Program-made: the position numbers and the translations under genes
Notes under the pieces: generated by a model
Seen by the model: only the letters and a program-made list of their open reading frames with translations
Told to the model about the DNA's origin: nothing
The model's database searches: none
NCBI RefSeq assembly: GCF_014204915.1
Contig: NZ_JACHMH010000001.1
Coordinates: 3,741,001 to 3,805,000, forward strand
Length of the DNA: 64,000 nt
Source of the DNA: Crossiella cryophila
GTDB taxonomy: Bacteria; Actinomycetota; Actinomycetes; Mycobacteriales; Pseudonocardiaceae
Reading direction: 5' to 3'
Shown here: one piece after another, positions 16,611-26,034 of the stretch
Numbering within the stretch: the stretch's first letter is position 1
How the letters are laid out: every line of letters starts with the position of its first letter

Positions 16611-18371
16611 ATGGTGGTCATGATCCTTGGGCTGCCCGCCGCTCCGGCACGTTCGCGTCCTGTCCCGGTGATCCGCCGTGCGGCGCGGGCCAGGGGGAGT
16701 GTGCCCGCGGCGGCGCTGGTGCTGGCGCTGGCGGGGACCGGGGTGTTCTGGTGGCAGCTCGGGCCGAGTGTCCACAGTGGACTTCGGGTGGGGCTGGCCT
16801 CGGTGTTCCTGGTGTTGTGCCTGAACGTGTCGTTGTTCGTGGTCACCGGGGTGCTGGGGTTCTGCGCGTTGCTGCGGGGGCGGCCGCCCTCAGCACTCGC
16901 GCCCGCTCGGGGTGGGCCGGGGCCGGGGAGTCGGACGGCGGTGTTGTTCCCGGTGTGCGATGAGGAGCCGGGGCTGGTGTTCGGGAATCTGCGGGCGGTG
17001 GCCGAATCGGCGGCGGGGGAGCTGGCCGCGGACTTCTTCGTGATCAGCAACTCGCGGGAGCCCGCCCAGCTCGCGGCGGAACGGCAGGCCTGGCAACAGG
17101 TTCGGGACTGGGTGCGGTACCGGGTGCGGGGTGGGCCTGGGCGCAAGGCGGCCAACGTGCACGAGTTCTGCGCGGTGTGGGGCGATGACTACGACTACCT
17201 GGTGGTGCTGGACGCGGACAGCGTGATGTCCGGGGCGACCCTGCGGCAGCTGGTCGGGCTGATGGAGGCCAACCCCGCGGCCGGACTGATCGAGGTGCCG
17301 GGCACGCCGGTGGGTGGGCGGACGGTGTTCGCGCGGCTGCAGCAGTTCGCGGCCGCGGTGTACGGGCCGATCTCCGCCTGGGGCAACCGGGTCTGGCAGC
17401 GCGGGAACGCGAACTACCACGGGCACAACGCGATCATCCGGATCGCGCCGTTCCGGGCGCACTGCCGGTTGCCGGAGTTGCCGGGCGGGGCGCCGTTCGG
17501 CGGCGAGATCCTCAGCCACGACTTCGTGGAGGCGGCGCTGTTGCGGCGGGCGGGCTGGGAGGTGTGGTCGGCGCCGGAACTGGGTGGCAGCTACGAGGCC
17601 GCGCCGCCGACGATGGTGGCCTACGCGCGGCGGGATCGCCGGTGGTGCCAGGGAAATCTGCAGCACCTGCGGGTGATCGGCTGGGCTGGGCTGACGTTCA
17701 CCAGCCGGTTGCATCTGGCGCGGGGGGTGCTGCAGTACCTGGCCGCGCCGCTGTGGCTGCTGTTCGTGGCCGCGCATCTGTTCGCCGCGCCGCCGCGGAC
17801 CAGCGCGCTGGTGCTCGGTGTTGTCGCGGTGTGGCTGACCATGCGGTTGCTCGGGGTGCTGGGCGTGCTGCTGACCCGGCGGCGGGGGAGCTGGCCCGCG
17901 GGGCGGTTGCTGGTGGGCGCGCTGACCGAGCTGGTGGCCTCGGTGCTGGTGTGGCCGGTGCTGGTGTTGCTGCACACCAGGTTCATCGTCGAGTTGCTGG
18001 CCGGGCGGGACACCGGGTGGCCGCAGCCGGACCGGGACGGGGCGCCGATCCCGTTCCGCCGCCTGCTGTGGTTCCACCGGGTGGAGCTGGGCACGGGGGC
18101 CGGGGTCGCCGGGCTGTGCGTGGTGTACCCGGCGGTGCTGACCGGGTGGCTGGTGCCGGTGCTGGCCGCGTGGCTGGGCGCGGCCGGGTTGTCCGCGGTG
18201 ACCGGGCGGCGCAGCGGGCGGACCCTGTTGCTGGGCACCGAATTGGAGCGGCGGCCCGGCCAGGTGGTGCGCCGGGCCGCCGTGCTTCGTCGGGGTTACC
18301 GGGTCAGACGTGCGTGCTCAACCAGGTCAGCACCGCCTGCTGGAGCTGCGGCGCCGAAGGGTGCAGGTTGA
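16611..18371 (+). CDS. OpgH/MdoH-like family 2 glucosyltransferase
   Basis: About 586 residues from ATG 16611 (ATG 16620 or an upstream TTG are alternatives; none has a strong ribosome site). Two N-terminal membrane spans are followed by a GT2 catalytic domain with VLDADSVMSG (DxD), HDFVEAALLRRAGW and RRDRRWCQGNLQH (the RxxRW acceptor motif), then several C-terminal membrane spans. This is the plan of OpgH, which polymerises glucose from UDP-glucose while passing the chain across the membrane. No opgG partner is nearby, so the product in this organism is unknown. The last 68 bases overlap the end of the convergent hydrolase gene. Confidence 0.8.
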   Translation: MVVMILGLPAAPARSRPVPVIRRAARARGSVPAAALVLALAGTGVFWWQLGPSVHSGLRVGLASVFLVLCLNVSLFVVTGVLGFCALLRGRPPSALAPARGGPGPGSRTAVLFPVCDEEPGLVFGNLRAVAESAAGELAADFFVISNSREPAQLAAERQAWQQVRDWVRYRVRGGPGRKAANVHEFCAVWGDDYDYLVVLDADSVMSGATLRQLVGLMEANPAAGLIEVPGTPVGGRTVFARLQQFAAAVYGPISAWGNRVWQRGNANYHGHNAIIRIAPFRAHCRLPELPGGAPFGGEILSHDFVEAALLRRAGWEVWSAPELGGSYEAAPPTMVAYARRDRRWCQGNLQHLRVIGWAGLTFTSRLHLARGVLQYLAAPLWLLFVAAHLFAAPPRTSALVLGVVAVWLTMRLLGVLGVLLTRRRGSWPAGRLLVGALTELVASVLVWPVLVLLHTRFIVELLAGRDTGWPQPDRDGAPIPFRRLLWFHRVELGTGAGVAGLCVVYPAVLTGWLVPVLAAWLGAAGLSAVTGRRSGRTLLLGTELERRPGQVVRRAAVLRRGYRVRRACSTRSAPPAGAAAPKGAG

Positions 18372-19317
18372 GGTCGTGGCCCACCCCGGTCGCGACGTAG
18401 GCCGAGACGTTGGGGGCGTGGGTGTAGTAAGCGCTTTCCGTGTTGAGCACGGTGGTCGCGCTGGTGCAGTTGGTGGCGCCGGTGCCGCAGAACAGCTTGT
18501 CCGAGCTGCCGACGGCCAGCAGCACCGGCGCGTTGATCAGCGCCGAGTACGGCGGGATGATGCCGACACCGAGCGAGTCGGCCGTCTCCAGCGCGCTGAG
18601 CACGTCCTTGGTCTGCTCGTCCACCGCCAGCATGCCGGGATCGACCACCCCGGGATCGTGGAAGAGCACGCCGCGCTTGCCGGGTTTGCTGGTCAGGTAG
18701 GTCGGGTCGTAGCCGCCGCCGGAGAGCTGCGGGTCGAGCATGGCCGGGTGGATCTCGGTGAGCGCGGTGGCCAGGTTGACCAGGTTCGGCTGGTGCGTCA
18801 TGCCGGTGAGCACCACGCCGTCCACGTCCCGGTGCGTGCCTGCCTCCAGCACCGAGATCGCCGAGCCGATCGAGTGTCCGATGAGGACGACCTTGGCGAA
18901 GGAACCGCGCAGCGTCTGGATCACCTTGTGCACGGCCTGGGCCTGCATCAGCGCGGTGACCAGGATGCTCGGCGGCCGCGAGCTGTCCCCGCTGCCCAGC
19001 CGGTCCACCACCGCGGTGGCGTACCCGGCGGCGTTCATCGCCTTGCGGAAGTTGTAGGTGCCCTCCTGGTACGGGAAGTCCCAGTAGGCGTGGTTGTAGG
19101 TGCCGCCGGGCACCATCACCAGCACCTTGGTGGCGCCGGCCGGGGTGCACAGCGTGCCGCGCATGTGGTGCTGGGTGAGCAGCACGGTGACGCTCTGGTC
19201 GATGGGCTGACAGACCGGATCGGGAGTGGCGGACGCGGTTGAGGGGACGAGGAGCTGGGCCAGCAGGACGGTGACAACCAGACCCAGTAGGCGGGTCACG
19301 ACCGACCGTTGACGCAT
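18304..19317 (-). CDS. Secreted alpha/beta hydrolase
   Basis: 337 residues. ATG 19317 is preceded by GGAGGT, so the longer start 21 bases upstream is unlikely. Residues 1-31 form a signal peptide (VVTRLLGLVVTVLLAQLL ending STASA). The hydrolase fold shows the nucleophile elbow IGHSIGSAIS (GxSxG), an oxyanion-side segment VPGGTYNHAYWD and a late TGVGHDLNLHPS that supplies the catalytic His. The enzyme would act outside the cell on an ester or similar bond; the substrate is unknown. It overlaps the glycosyltransferase gene tail to tail. Confidence 0.8.
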   Translation of the reverse strand: MRQRSVVTRLLGLVVTVLLAQLLVPSTASATPDPVCQPIDQSVTVLLTQHHMRGTLCTPAGATKVLVMVPGGTYNHAYWDFPYQEGTYNFRKAMNAAGYATAVVDRLGSGDSSRPPSILVTALMQAQAVHKVIQTLRGSFAKVVLIGHSIGSAISVLEAGTHRDVDGVVLTGMTHQPNLVNLATALTEIHPAMLDPQLSGGGYDPTYLTSKPGKRGVLFHDPGVVDPGMLAVDEQTKDVLSALETADSLGVGIIPPYSALINAPVLLAVGSSDKLFCGTGATNCTSATTVLNTESAYYTHAPNVSAYVATGVGHDLNLHPSAPQLQQAVLTWLSTHV

Positions 19318-19451
19318 GGGACCTCCGTGTCTCGACAAACGGAAACAGCTTCAGCGCAGTCATGGTCGAGGGTTCACCGGAGGGCTGGATTCGGCCGAAC
19401 GGGTGCTGACCCGGTCCGACACCACGATGTGATCATTTCGCGTCCGGCGGC

Positions 19452-20849
19452 TCAGCCCGCGCGGCGCTGCTCCACGATTCCCCGGTGCAGCAACAGGAAT
19501 CCGGCCAGGCCCATCAGCACGCCCGCCAGCACGATGGGCTGCGGGCCGTAGAGGAAACCGAGCACGGTGGAGCCGGAGCTGTTCATCCCGCTGAAGTACA
19601 TGAGTTCCTGCCCGGCCAGCGCGAGCCCGGTGAACAGCGGGCCAAGCGCCAGCGGCAGCGCGCCCCGGTCGGCCAGCAGCGGGGCCACCGCACCGGCGGC
19701 CAGGATCACCGCGACGATCACCAGGATCATGATCAGCCCGGCCGGCAGCCGTTCGGCCGCGGTGAGCAGGGCACGCACGCTGCCGCCTGCCAGTTCGTGC
19801 GCGAGCACGGTGGCGGTGGCCAGCGTCAGGCAGACCACCGCGCCGCTGAACAGCCTGCGGCGCACGGTGGCCGCCGCGATGCCCAGCACCAGTCCGGTGG
19901 CCGCGATCGGCAGGATCGGGGTGGCCGCCATGGTCATCGCGTAGTAGGCCGCGACCAGTGGCGCGCTGGAGGCCAGCGAGGCCGCGGTGACCAGGATCGC
20001 GATGCCCAGCACGCCGATCCCGGCGGCCACGCCCACCGCGATGGTGGCCACCAGGGTGATGGTGGCGGCCACACCGACCTCGGTCATGGACTTCGGCCCT
20101 GCCGGGAAGAACGCGCTGATCAGCTTGGGCAGCAACGGAAGCGGGCTGGCGTAGAGGCCGAGTTTGAGCATCCGGCGGTCCATCGGGTACTCGGCGGGCT
20201 CGCTGAGCCGCCCGGTGGTCACCGCGAGCACCGCGAGCACCGCGCCGATCAGGCCGAGCGCGGTCAGCAGCGCCACCGCGCCGTCCGGCGGCGGCGGGCC
20301 GGGCACCGGGGCCGGGCGGCCGAACAGGATCCGGCTGAACAGCTCCGCGCCGATCATCGCCGAGACCACCGCGGCCGCCGGGGCCCGCGCGCCGGAGCGG
20401 GCCAGGTGCTGGGCCGCGCCCAGGATGCCCGCGATCAGCAGTGAGCCGCCCATGGTGCCGCTGGCGGTGAGGGTGTCGATCAGCCCGACCTGGTCGGCGG
20501 CGTACCGGTCCGGCCAGCTGGTCTCGTGCAGCAGGGTCGGCCAGATCCGCACCACCGCGGCCGGCAGTCCGGCCAGCACCCCGGCCAGCAGCAGCCAGGG
20601 CCAGCGCCGGATCAGGCAGAGCCCGGCGGCGATGCCGATCACCCCGGCCACCGTGGTCACCAGCTGGCTGAAGTGCAGCTCCAGCGCGGGCCGGGTGGAC
20701 AGGTCGGTCAGGTGCCGGGCTTCCGGGCCGATCAGGCCGATCAGCCCGGCGATGCTGGCCAGTACCACCGCGGTGATGACCCGGGGACCGAGTTGCCTGG
20801 GCCGCCGGTCCGGGTCGGCGATGCGGAGGGTGGCGGCCCCGGGGGTCAT
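19452..20849 (-). CDS. Polytopic membrane protein, function unknown
   Basis: 465 residues with about 11-12 hydrophobic spans, rich in Ala, Leu, Gly and Ile, and loops with few charges. I recognise no transporter signature. ATG 20849 was chosen because a TAGCGT box ends 7 bases before it on this strand and no ribosome site is present, as in a leaderless transcript. A frame extension to 20882 would start upstream of that box. No partner gene suggests a substrate; the hydrolase gene downstream is separated by about 130 bases. Confidence 0.6.
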   Translation of the reverse strand: MTPGAATLRIADPDRRPRQLGPRVITAVVLASIAGLIGLIGPEARHLTDLSTRPALELHFSQLVTTVAGVIGIAAGLCLIRRWPWLLLAGVLAGLPAAVVRIWPTLLHETSWPDRYAADQVGLIDTLTASGTMGGSLLIAGILGAAQHLARSGARAPAAAVVSAMIGAELFSRILFGRPAPVPGPPPPDGAVALLTALGLIGAVLAVLAVTTGRLSEPAEYPMDRRMLKLGLYASPLPLLPKLISAFFPAGPKSMTEVGVAATITLVATIAVGVAAGIGVLGIAILVTAASLASSAPLVAAYYAMTMAATPILPIAATGLVLGIAAATVRRRLFSGAVVCLTLATATVLAHELAGGSVRALLTAAERLPAGLIMILVIVAVILAAGAVAPLLADRGALPLALGPLFTGLALAGQELMYFSGMNSSGSTVLGFLYGPQPIVLAGVLMGLAGFLLLHRGIVEQRRAG

Positions 20850-20933
20850 ACGCAGCACGCTAGCGTCACCCCCGGCGGCCACCGGAAGAGCGGAATCGGA
20901 AACTTTGGGGTGCCCTGACCTTCGGGTTCCCGA

Positions 20934-21605
20934 TCAGCCCTTCGCCGTCAGCGAGGACCTGGCCAGCACGTAGGCGGCCAGCATCTGCTTGTGCTCGTCG
21001 GTGTCGATGCCGCCGAGGTGCAGGATCACCGCGCCCTTGGGCGTGGACACGGCCAGCGCGCGCTGGAACCGCTCACCGCCGTTGATCGGGTCGGGCAGCT
21101 TGTAGCTGACCTCGGCCGCGGCCAGCGGGCCCGCCGCGGTGGTGCGGATCTCCGGCTTGGTGGCCTTCTTCTCCCCGGTCATGAAGTTCTCCAGGGCCTT
21201 GCTCGCGTCCAGGGTGGACTTGCTGGTCCAGACCCGGAGGAAGCCGAGGTTGCCGGCCGGCTTGGCGTCGACCTCGCAGGCCACCAGGAAGTCGCCCTGC
21301 TTGCCCATCACGGTGGAGGTGGACTCGGCCACGGTCTTGGCCACCCAGAGCTTGCCGACCTCGAAATCGACCGGCAGCTGGCAGGCCGAGGAGACCTTGC
21401 CGCCGGACTCGGCCACCTTCACATCGTCGAACCAGGGTTCACCCGGTTTGGCGACCGCGGAAGTAGGGGCGGCGGCCGAGGAGGTCGCGGCCGAGGTGCC
21501 GGCCGAGGAGGTCGGGGCGCCCGTGCCGGCGCCCTGCCCGCTACAGCCAGTGAGCAGCAGAGCGAGCAGGGCGGCGGACGCGGACGCGCTGAAACGCACG
21601 TTCAT
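20934..21605 (-). CDS. Lipoprotein, function unknown
   Basis: 223 residues from ATG 21605. The N-terminus is a lipoprotein signal with lipobox LLTGC (LLALLLTGCSGQ), followed by a Ser/Thr/Ala linker (about residues 25-55) and a globular domain of about 165 residues starting EPWFDDVKVAES with two cysteines (SSACQLP, FLVACEVD). It should be anchored to the outer face of the membrane. No family is recognised with certainty. It lies 54 bases after the GntP permease gene on the same strand and could be its read-through neighbour, but a link in function is not evident. Confidence 0.65.
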   Translation of the reverse strand: MNVRFSASASAALLALLLTGCSGQGAGTGAPTSSAGTSAATSSAAAPTSAVAKPGEPWFDDVKVAESGGKVSSACQLPVDFEVGKLWVAKTVAESTSTVMGKQGDFLVACEVDAKPAGNLGFLRVWTSKSTLDASKALENFMTGEKKATKPEIRTTAAGPLAAAEVSYKLPDPINGGERFQRALAVSTPKGAVILHLGGIDTDEHKQMLAAYVLARSSLTAKG

Positions 21606-21659
21606 GATCAGGTTCCCCCAGGTCAAATGGTGCTTGCCGAGGGTGACCCTAACCCGGGA

Positions 21660-23060
21660 TCAACCGATGAGCACACTCAGAATCGCGGCCACCCCGAAGC
21701 CGACCAGGGACAGGATGGTCTCCAGCACGGTCCAGGTCTGCAGCGTCTCCTTGGTCGGGATGCCGAAGTACTTGGAGACGATCCAGAACCCGCCGTCGTT
21801 GACGTGTGAGGCGATGATGGACCCGGCCGCGATGGCCGCGCCGATCAGCGCGAGCTGCGGCTGGGAGTACCCGGCGTCCTTGAGCAGCGGCGCCACGATC
21901 CCGGCGGTGGTGACGATGGCTACCGTGGCCGAGCCCTGGGCGATCCGCAGCCCGCAGGCGATCACGTAGGACAGCACGATGAACGGCAGCCCCGCGTCGG
22001 AGAGCGTGCCCGCGAGGGCCTTGCCGACGCCGGTTGCCGAGAGCACCGCGCCGAAGAACCCGCCCGCGCCGATCACCAGCAGGATCATGCCGACCGGGCG
22101 CAGCGCGGCCCCGGTCATGTCACCGATCTCCTTGCCGGTCATGCCACGCCTGGTGCCCAGCAGCCACAGCGCCAGCAGCAGCGCGATGGTCAGTGCGATC
22201 GCCGGGTTGCCGAAGAAGGTGAGCACGTTGAGCACCTGGTTGCCCTTGGGCAGCAGCACGCTGCCGAAGGTGGCGCCCAGGATCAGCACCAGTGGCAGGC
22301 CGATGATGAAGCAGACCAGGGCGAGCGAGGGTTCGCGGCGGTCCTTGTTCTTGTCCGCGAACGCCGCGCCCGCGGCCACCAGCTCCTCGGCCACCGGGAT
22401 GTTGATCCGCTTGCCGATCCAGCTGGAGTAGATCACGCCACCGATCAGCCAGGCCGGGATCGCGCAGGCCAGACCCATGATGATCAGCCAGCCCAGGTCC
22501 ACCTTGAGCAGTCCGGCCAGTGCGACCGGGCCGGGGTGCGGTGGCAGGAAGGCGTGCATCACGGACAGACCGGCCAGCAGCGGCATCGCGTAGAGCACGA
22601 TGGACTTGCCGCTGCGCTTGGCCGCCACGTAGACCAGCGGGGCGAGCACGAAGATGCCGATGTCGAAGAACACCGGGATGCCGAAGATCAACCCGGCCAG
22701 GCCCATGGCCAGCGGCGCGCGGTTCTCGCCGAAGAGCCCGAGCAGCTTCCGGGTGAGCACCTCGGCCCCGCCGGATGCCTCCAGGATCGCGCCGAGCAGC
22801 GTGCCCAGGCCGATGATCGCGGCGACGTGCCCGAGCACGCCGCCGAACCCGGTCTCGATCAGCGACTCCTTGGCGGCCTGCGCCGAGCCGACCAGCCTCT
22901 CGATCGACACCCCGGCCGCGAGCGCGACCAGCACGCCCGCGATCAGCAGGGCGATGAACGGCTCCACCTTGAACTTGATGATCATGGTGAGCAGCACGGC
23001 GATGCCGACCGCGGACAGCAGCAGCAGTCCTGGTGTCGACGTTTGCAGCCAGGTGAGCAA
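21660..23060 (-). CDS. GntP-family gluconate-type permease
   Basis: 466 residues with about 12-14 membrane spans. Family features include the N-terminal LLLLSAVGIAVLLTMIIKFK, FIALLIAGVLVAL, GFGGVLGHVAAIIGLGTLLG and the HAFLPPHPGPVA loop typical of gluconate:H+ symporters. The C-terminal half has IGAAIAAGSIIASHVNDGGF, also typical. It imports sugar acids such as gluconate or related aldonates. It is the third gene of a minus-strand unit (PLP deaminase, deacylase, permease), 26 bases after the deacylase gene. With a KDG-type kinase opposite, the substrate is probably an amino- or N-acylamino-aldonate rather than plain gluconate (inference). Confidence 0.85.
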   Translation of the reverse strand: MLTWLQTSTPGLLLLSAVGIAVLLTMIIKFKVEPFIALLIAGVLVALAAGVSIERLVGSAQAAKESLIETGFGGVLGHVAAIIGLGTLLGAILEASGGAEVLTRKLLGLFGENRAPLAMGLAGLIFGIPVFFDIGIFVLAPLVYVAAKRSGKSIVLYAMPLLAGLSVMHAFLPPHPGPVALAGLLKVDLGWLIIMGLACAIPAWLIGGVIYSSWIGKRINIPVAEELVAAGAAFADKNKDRREPSLALVCFIIGLPLVLILGATFGSVLLPKGNQVLNVLTFFGNPAIALTIALLLALWLLGTRRGMTGKEIGDMTGAALRPVGMILLVIGAGGFFGAVLSATGVGKALAGTLSDAGLPFIVLSYVIACGLRIAQGSATVAIVTTAGIVAPLLKDAGYSQPQLALIGAAIAAGSIIASHVNDGGFWIVSKYFGIPTKETLQTWTVLETILSLVGFGVAAILSVLIG

Positions 23061-23086
23061 AGGGTTCTCCCCAGTGGCGGATGGAA

Positions 23087-24691
23087 CTAACAGGTGCCGG
23101 TTGGTGTGTTGCGCACGGAACGACCGGCGAGAGCGCCGGTGTGCGTGCCGTCGTCGATCACCGGGACCCCGTTGACCACGACATGCAGGATGCCCTCCGG
23201 GCGGGTCCGCGGCGACTCGAAGGTGGCGGTGTCGCGCACCGCCGCGGCGTCGAAGAGCACCAGGTCCGCCGCGTAGCCCTCACGGACCAGGCCGCGGTCG
23301 GTCAGCCGCAGCCGCCGGGCGGCCCGGCCGGTCATGTGCGATACGCAGTCGGCCAGCCCCAGCACGCCGAGGTCGCGGACGTAGCGGGCCAGGTAGCGCG
23401 GGAAGGTGCCCCAGGCGCGCGGGTGCGGGCGGTCGCCGACCAGCAGGCCGTCGCTGCCCACGGTGTGCGCCGGGTGCCGCATGATCTCCTGCACGTTCTC
23501 CTCGTGCCCCACGTGCATCAGGCAGGAGGTGCCGAGGGATTCGGCCAGCAGGGTGTCGAAGTACAGCTCGGACGGGGCGATCCCGGCCTTGGCCGCGCTG
23601 TCCCGCACCGAGAGCCCGACCAGGTGGCCGTGCAGGTCCGGCTTGCGCACGCCGTTGATCTCGATGGTGGACCAGTCCACCGGCACGCCGTGACAGCCGT
23701 CGGAGCCGATCTCCTCCAGCTCCACCCTGATCCGCTCCCGGGTGTCCACATCGGACAGTCGGGCCAGTGCGGCGTCCAGCCCGCCCGCCGTGGCCCAGCT
23801 GGGCAGCAGCGCGGACAGGTAGGTCGCGCCGGGCAGGTAGGGGTAGGTGTCCAGGGTGATGTCGCAGCCGTCCGCGATGGCGTTGTCCACCATGGAGAGC
23901 AGCTCGCCAGCGCGGCCCTTGTTGACCGGGAAGTTCATCGTGGCGTGCGCCAGGTGCAGCGGGCAGCCGGAGCGGACCGAGACGTCGATCATCTCCGCGT
24001 ACGCCTCGACCGCGCCCGCGCCGTAGCTGCGGTGGTGCGGGCTGTAGTAGCCGCCGTGCTGCCCGACCACCTCGCACAGGTCCACGAGTTCCTCGGTGCC
24101 GGCGTACATGCCGGGGGTGTAGGTGAGCCCGGAGGACATGCCCACCGCGCCCTGCGCGAGCCCCTCGGCCAGCACCGTCTTCATCCGGTCCAGCTCGGCC
24201 GCGGTGGCCGGGCGGTCGTCCCAGCCCACGCACAGCATCCGCAGCGTGCCCTGCGGCACCAGGTAGGCCGCGTTGACCGCGATCCCGGTGTCCAGGCGGT
24301 CCAGGTACTCCCCGACGCTGCGCCAGTTCCAGTCGAACCCGGCCGGGTCGTCGTTCCACCCGGCCAGCTGCTGGCGGAGCTGGCCGAGCACCGCGTCGTC
24401 GACGGGGGCGTAGGAGAGCCCGTCCTGGCCGAGGACCTCCATGGTGACGCCCTGGCAGACCTTGGCCTCGTGGTCGGGCTTGGCCAGGATCTGCAGGTCG
24501 GAGTGCGAGTGCATGTCGATGAAGCCGGGGGTGAGCACCAGGCCGTCGGCGGCGACGACCTTGCGGCCGCCCAGGGTGCCGGGATCGCCGATCTCGGCGA
24601 TCCGGCCCTCGGCGACGGAAACGTCGGCCAGGCGGGGGTGCCCGCCGGTGCCGTCCACCAGTAACGCGCCGCGGTAGACCAGTTCGGCCAT
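23087..24691 (-). CDS. N-acyl-D-amino-acid deacylase family amidohydrolase
   Basis: 534 residues. Amidohydrolase features: N-terminal beta-sandwich with VYRGALLVDGTGG, metal motif GFIDMHSHSD, an HHRSYG motif (PHHRSYGAGA) and a C-terminal GRAARRLRLTDRGLVREGYA. Canonical D-aminoacylases carry GNCG at the position where this protein has GQDG (VLGQDGLSYAP), so the metal-binding cysteine is replaced by Asp. This points to a subgroup with a different substrate or metal use. The enzyme would remove an acyl group from a D-configured amino group. The gene lies 20 bases after the PLP deaminase gene and before gntP, which suggests that the freed amine is passed to the deaminase. Confidence 0.8.
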   Translation of the reverse strand: MAELVYRGALLVDGTGGHPRLADVSVAEGRIAEIGDPGTLGGRKVVAADGLVLTPGFIDMHSHSDLQILAKPDHEAKVCQGVTMEVLGQDGLSYAPVDDAVLGQLRQQLAGWNDDPAGFDWNWRSVGEYLDRLDTGIAVNAAYLVPQGTLRMLCVGWDDRPATAAELDRMKTVLAEGLAQGAVGMSSGLTYTPGMYAGTEELVDLCEVVGQHGGYYSPHHRSYGAGAVEAYAEMIDVSVRSGCPLHLAHATMNFPVNKGRAGELLSMVDNAIADGCDITLDTYPYLPGATYLSALLPSWATAGGLDAALARLSDVDTRERIRVELEEIGSDGCHGVPVDWSTIEINGVRKPDLHGHLVGLSVRDSAAKAGIAPSELYFDTLLAESLGTSCLMHVGHEENVQEIMRHPAHTVGSDGLLVGDRPHPRAWGTFPRYLARYVRDLGVLGLADCVSHMTGRAARRLRLTDRGLVREGYAADLVLFDAAAVRDTATFESPRTRPEGILHVVVNGVPVIDDGTHTGALAGRSVRNTPTGTC

Positions 24692-24711
24692 GGCGGAGCC
24701 GTCCTCTCAGA

Positions 24712-26019
24712 TCAGAAGTAGGTGCGCACGAAGTCGATTACGGTCTCGCCATCGGCCGCTACCACGGGCAGCAGTTGCCACTTGTCGAAAACCGTGCACG
24801 GGTGGGACAGACCCAGCCGTACCCAGTCACCGACCTGCACCTGGTCTTCCGCCCGGAGTTCCAGGAACGCGTGCTGGTCGTTGAGCTTGGTGATGGTCGC
24901 ACCCGTCAACTCGGTGTTTTCCTGACCTCGGCGGCGGAGTTGCGGCTCGGGCAGACCCTCGTCGAAGGAAAAGTCCCGTTTGCCCGAAGTGAGCAGGGCC
25001 AGCAGCGGCTCCGGCTTGGAGGTGACCTGGGCCCAGCCGTGCAGCGCGGGCCTGAGCGCGGTGGTCCCGGCGAGCCTGGCACCGGGGCCGAATGGGGTGA
25101 TGCCGCGGTAGATGCCGTCGTCGTGGGTGAGGTACGCGCCGCTGCGCAGCACCGCGAGCAGCTCCGGGCCGGTCCAGGTCGGCGCGAACCCGGTGAACGC
25201 CTCGGCGACCAGATCCGGCCAGGCGCTGCCGCCCGCGGTCAGCACCACCCGCTCGGCCTCGGCGAACAATCCGTCCGAGTGCAGTTCGGCGAGCAGTCCG
25301 CACATATCGCGTAGGTAGCCGCGCACGGTGGCCGAGGCGGTGTCGACGTCGCCGTGCGCCACCGCGCCCTCGTAGCCGCCGGCCCCGGCCAGCCGCAGCA
25401 CCGGGCTGGCGTGGATCGCCTCGGCCACCGCGCGCGCGGCGGCCCGGTCCCTGGCGCCGGTGCGGCCGCCGGGCGCGCCCAGCTCCACCAGCACCTCGAT
25501 CGGGCGGGTCAGGCCGGCCAGGCCCTCGGTCATCAGCTCGACGCCGCGGACCGTGTCGGCCCAGCAGAGGAACTCGAAGCCGGGGTCGCTGTTGACCTGC
25601 TCGGTCAGCCAGGCCAGCGCGGCCGGGTCCACGAACTGGTTGGCCAGCAGGATCCGGCTGACCCCGAAGGCCCGGTAGACCCGGAGCTGGCTGGCGTTGG
25701 CCGCGGTGATCGCCCAGGCGCCCGCGGCCAGCTGGCGCTGGTAGAACTGCGGCGCCATCGGGGTTTTGCCGTGCGGGGCGAGCAGCAGGCCCTGCCCGGC
25801 CACCCAGTCGGCCATGGTGCGCAGGTTGTGCTCGAGGGCTTCCTCGTCGATCACCACGAGCGGCGGCAGGAAGCCGTCCCGGAACAGGTTGGGGCGGGCG
25901 GCCGCGGCCTCGGCGAGCGTCTTGCCCGCCAGCGCGTCCGGCAGGCCCTTGAACCGCCAGTCGATGCGTTCGGCGCCGATCGCGGCCACCGCGTCCTCGT
26001 CCAGACGAGCCGGTTCCAC
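24712..26019 (-). CDS. PLP-dependent D-amino-acid deaminase/dehydratase (alanine racemase N-fold)
   Basis: 435 residues from GTG 26019 with AAAGGTGG upstream. The alanine-racemase-like N-domain carries the PLP lysine in LAPHGKTPMAP. The C-domain is of the D-serine dehydratase-like type with the metal-binding HxC pattern in LSHPCTVFDKW. Relatives include metal-dependent D-serine dehydratase, D-threonine aldolase and annotated amino acid deaminases. The reaction releases ammonia and gives a 2-oxo product through an enamine. With a KDG-type kinase across the promoter region, D-glucosaminate to 2-keto-3-deoxygluconate is an attractive reaction (inference). First gene of the minus-strand unit; an operator overlaps its -10 box. 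Confidence 0.75.
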   Translation of the reverse strand: MEPARLDEDAVAAIGAERIDWRFKGLPDALAGKTLAEAAAARPNLFRDGFLPPLVVIDEEALEHNLRTMADWVAGQGLLLAPHGKTPMAPQFYQRQLAAGAWAITAANASQLRVYRAFGVSRILLANQFVDPAALAWLTEQVNSDPGFEFLCWADTVRGVELMTEGLAGLTRPIEVLVELGAPGGRTGARDRAAARAVAEAIHASPVLRLAGAGGYEGAVAHGDVDTASATVRGYLRDMCGLLAELHSDGLFAEAERVVLTAGGSAWPDLVAEAFTGFAPTWTGPELLAVLRSGAYLTHDDGIYRGITPFGPGARLAGTTALRPALHGWAQVTSKPEPLLALLTSGKRDFSFDEGLPEPQLRRRGQENTELTGATITKLNDQHAFLELRAEDQVQVGDWVRLGLSHPCTVFDKWQLLPVVAADGETVIDFVRTYF

Positions 26020-26034
26020 GGCTGTCCACCTTTC

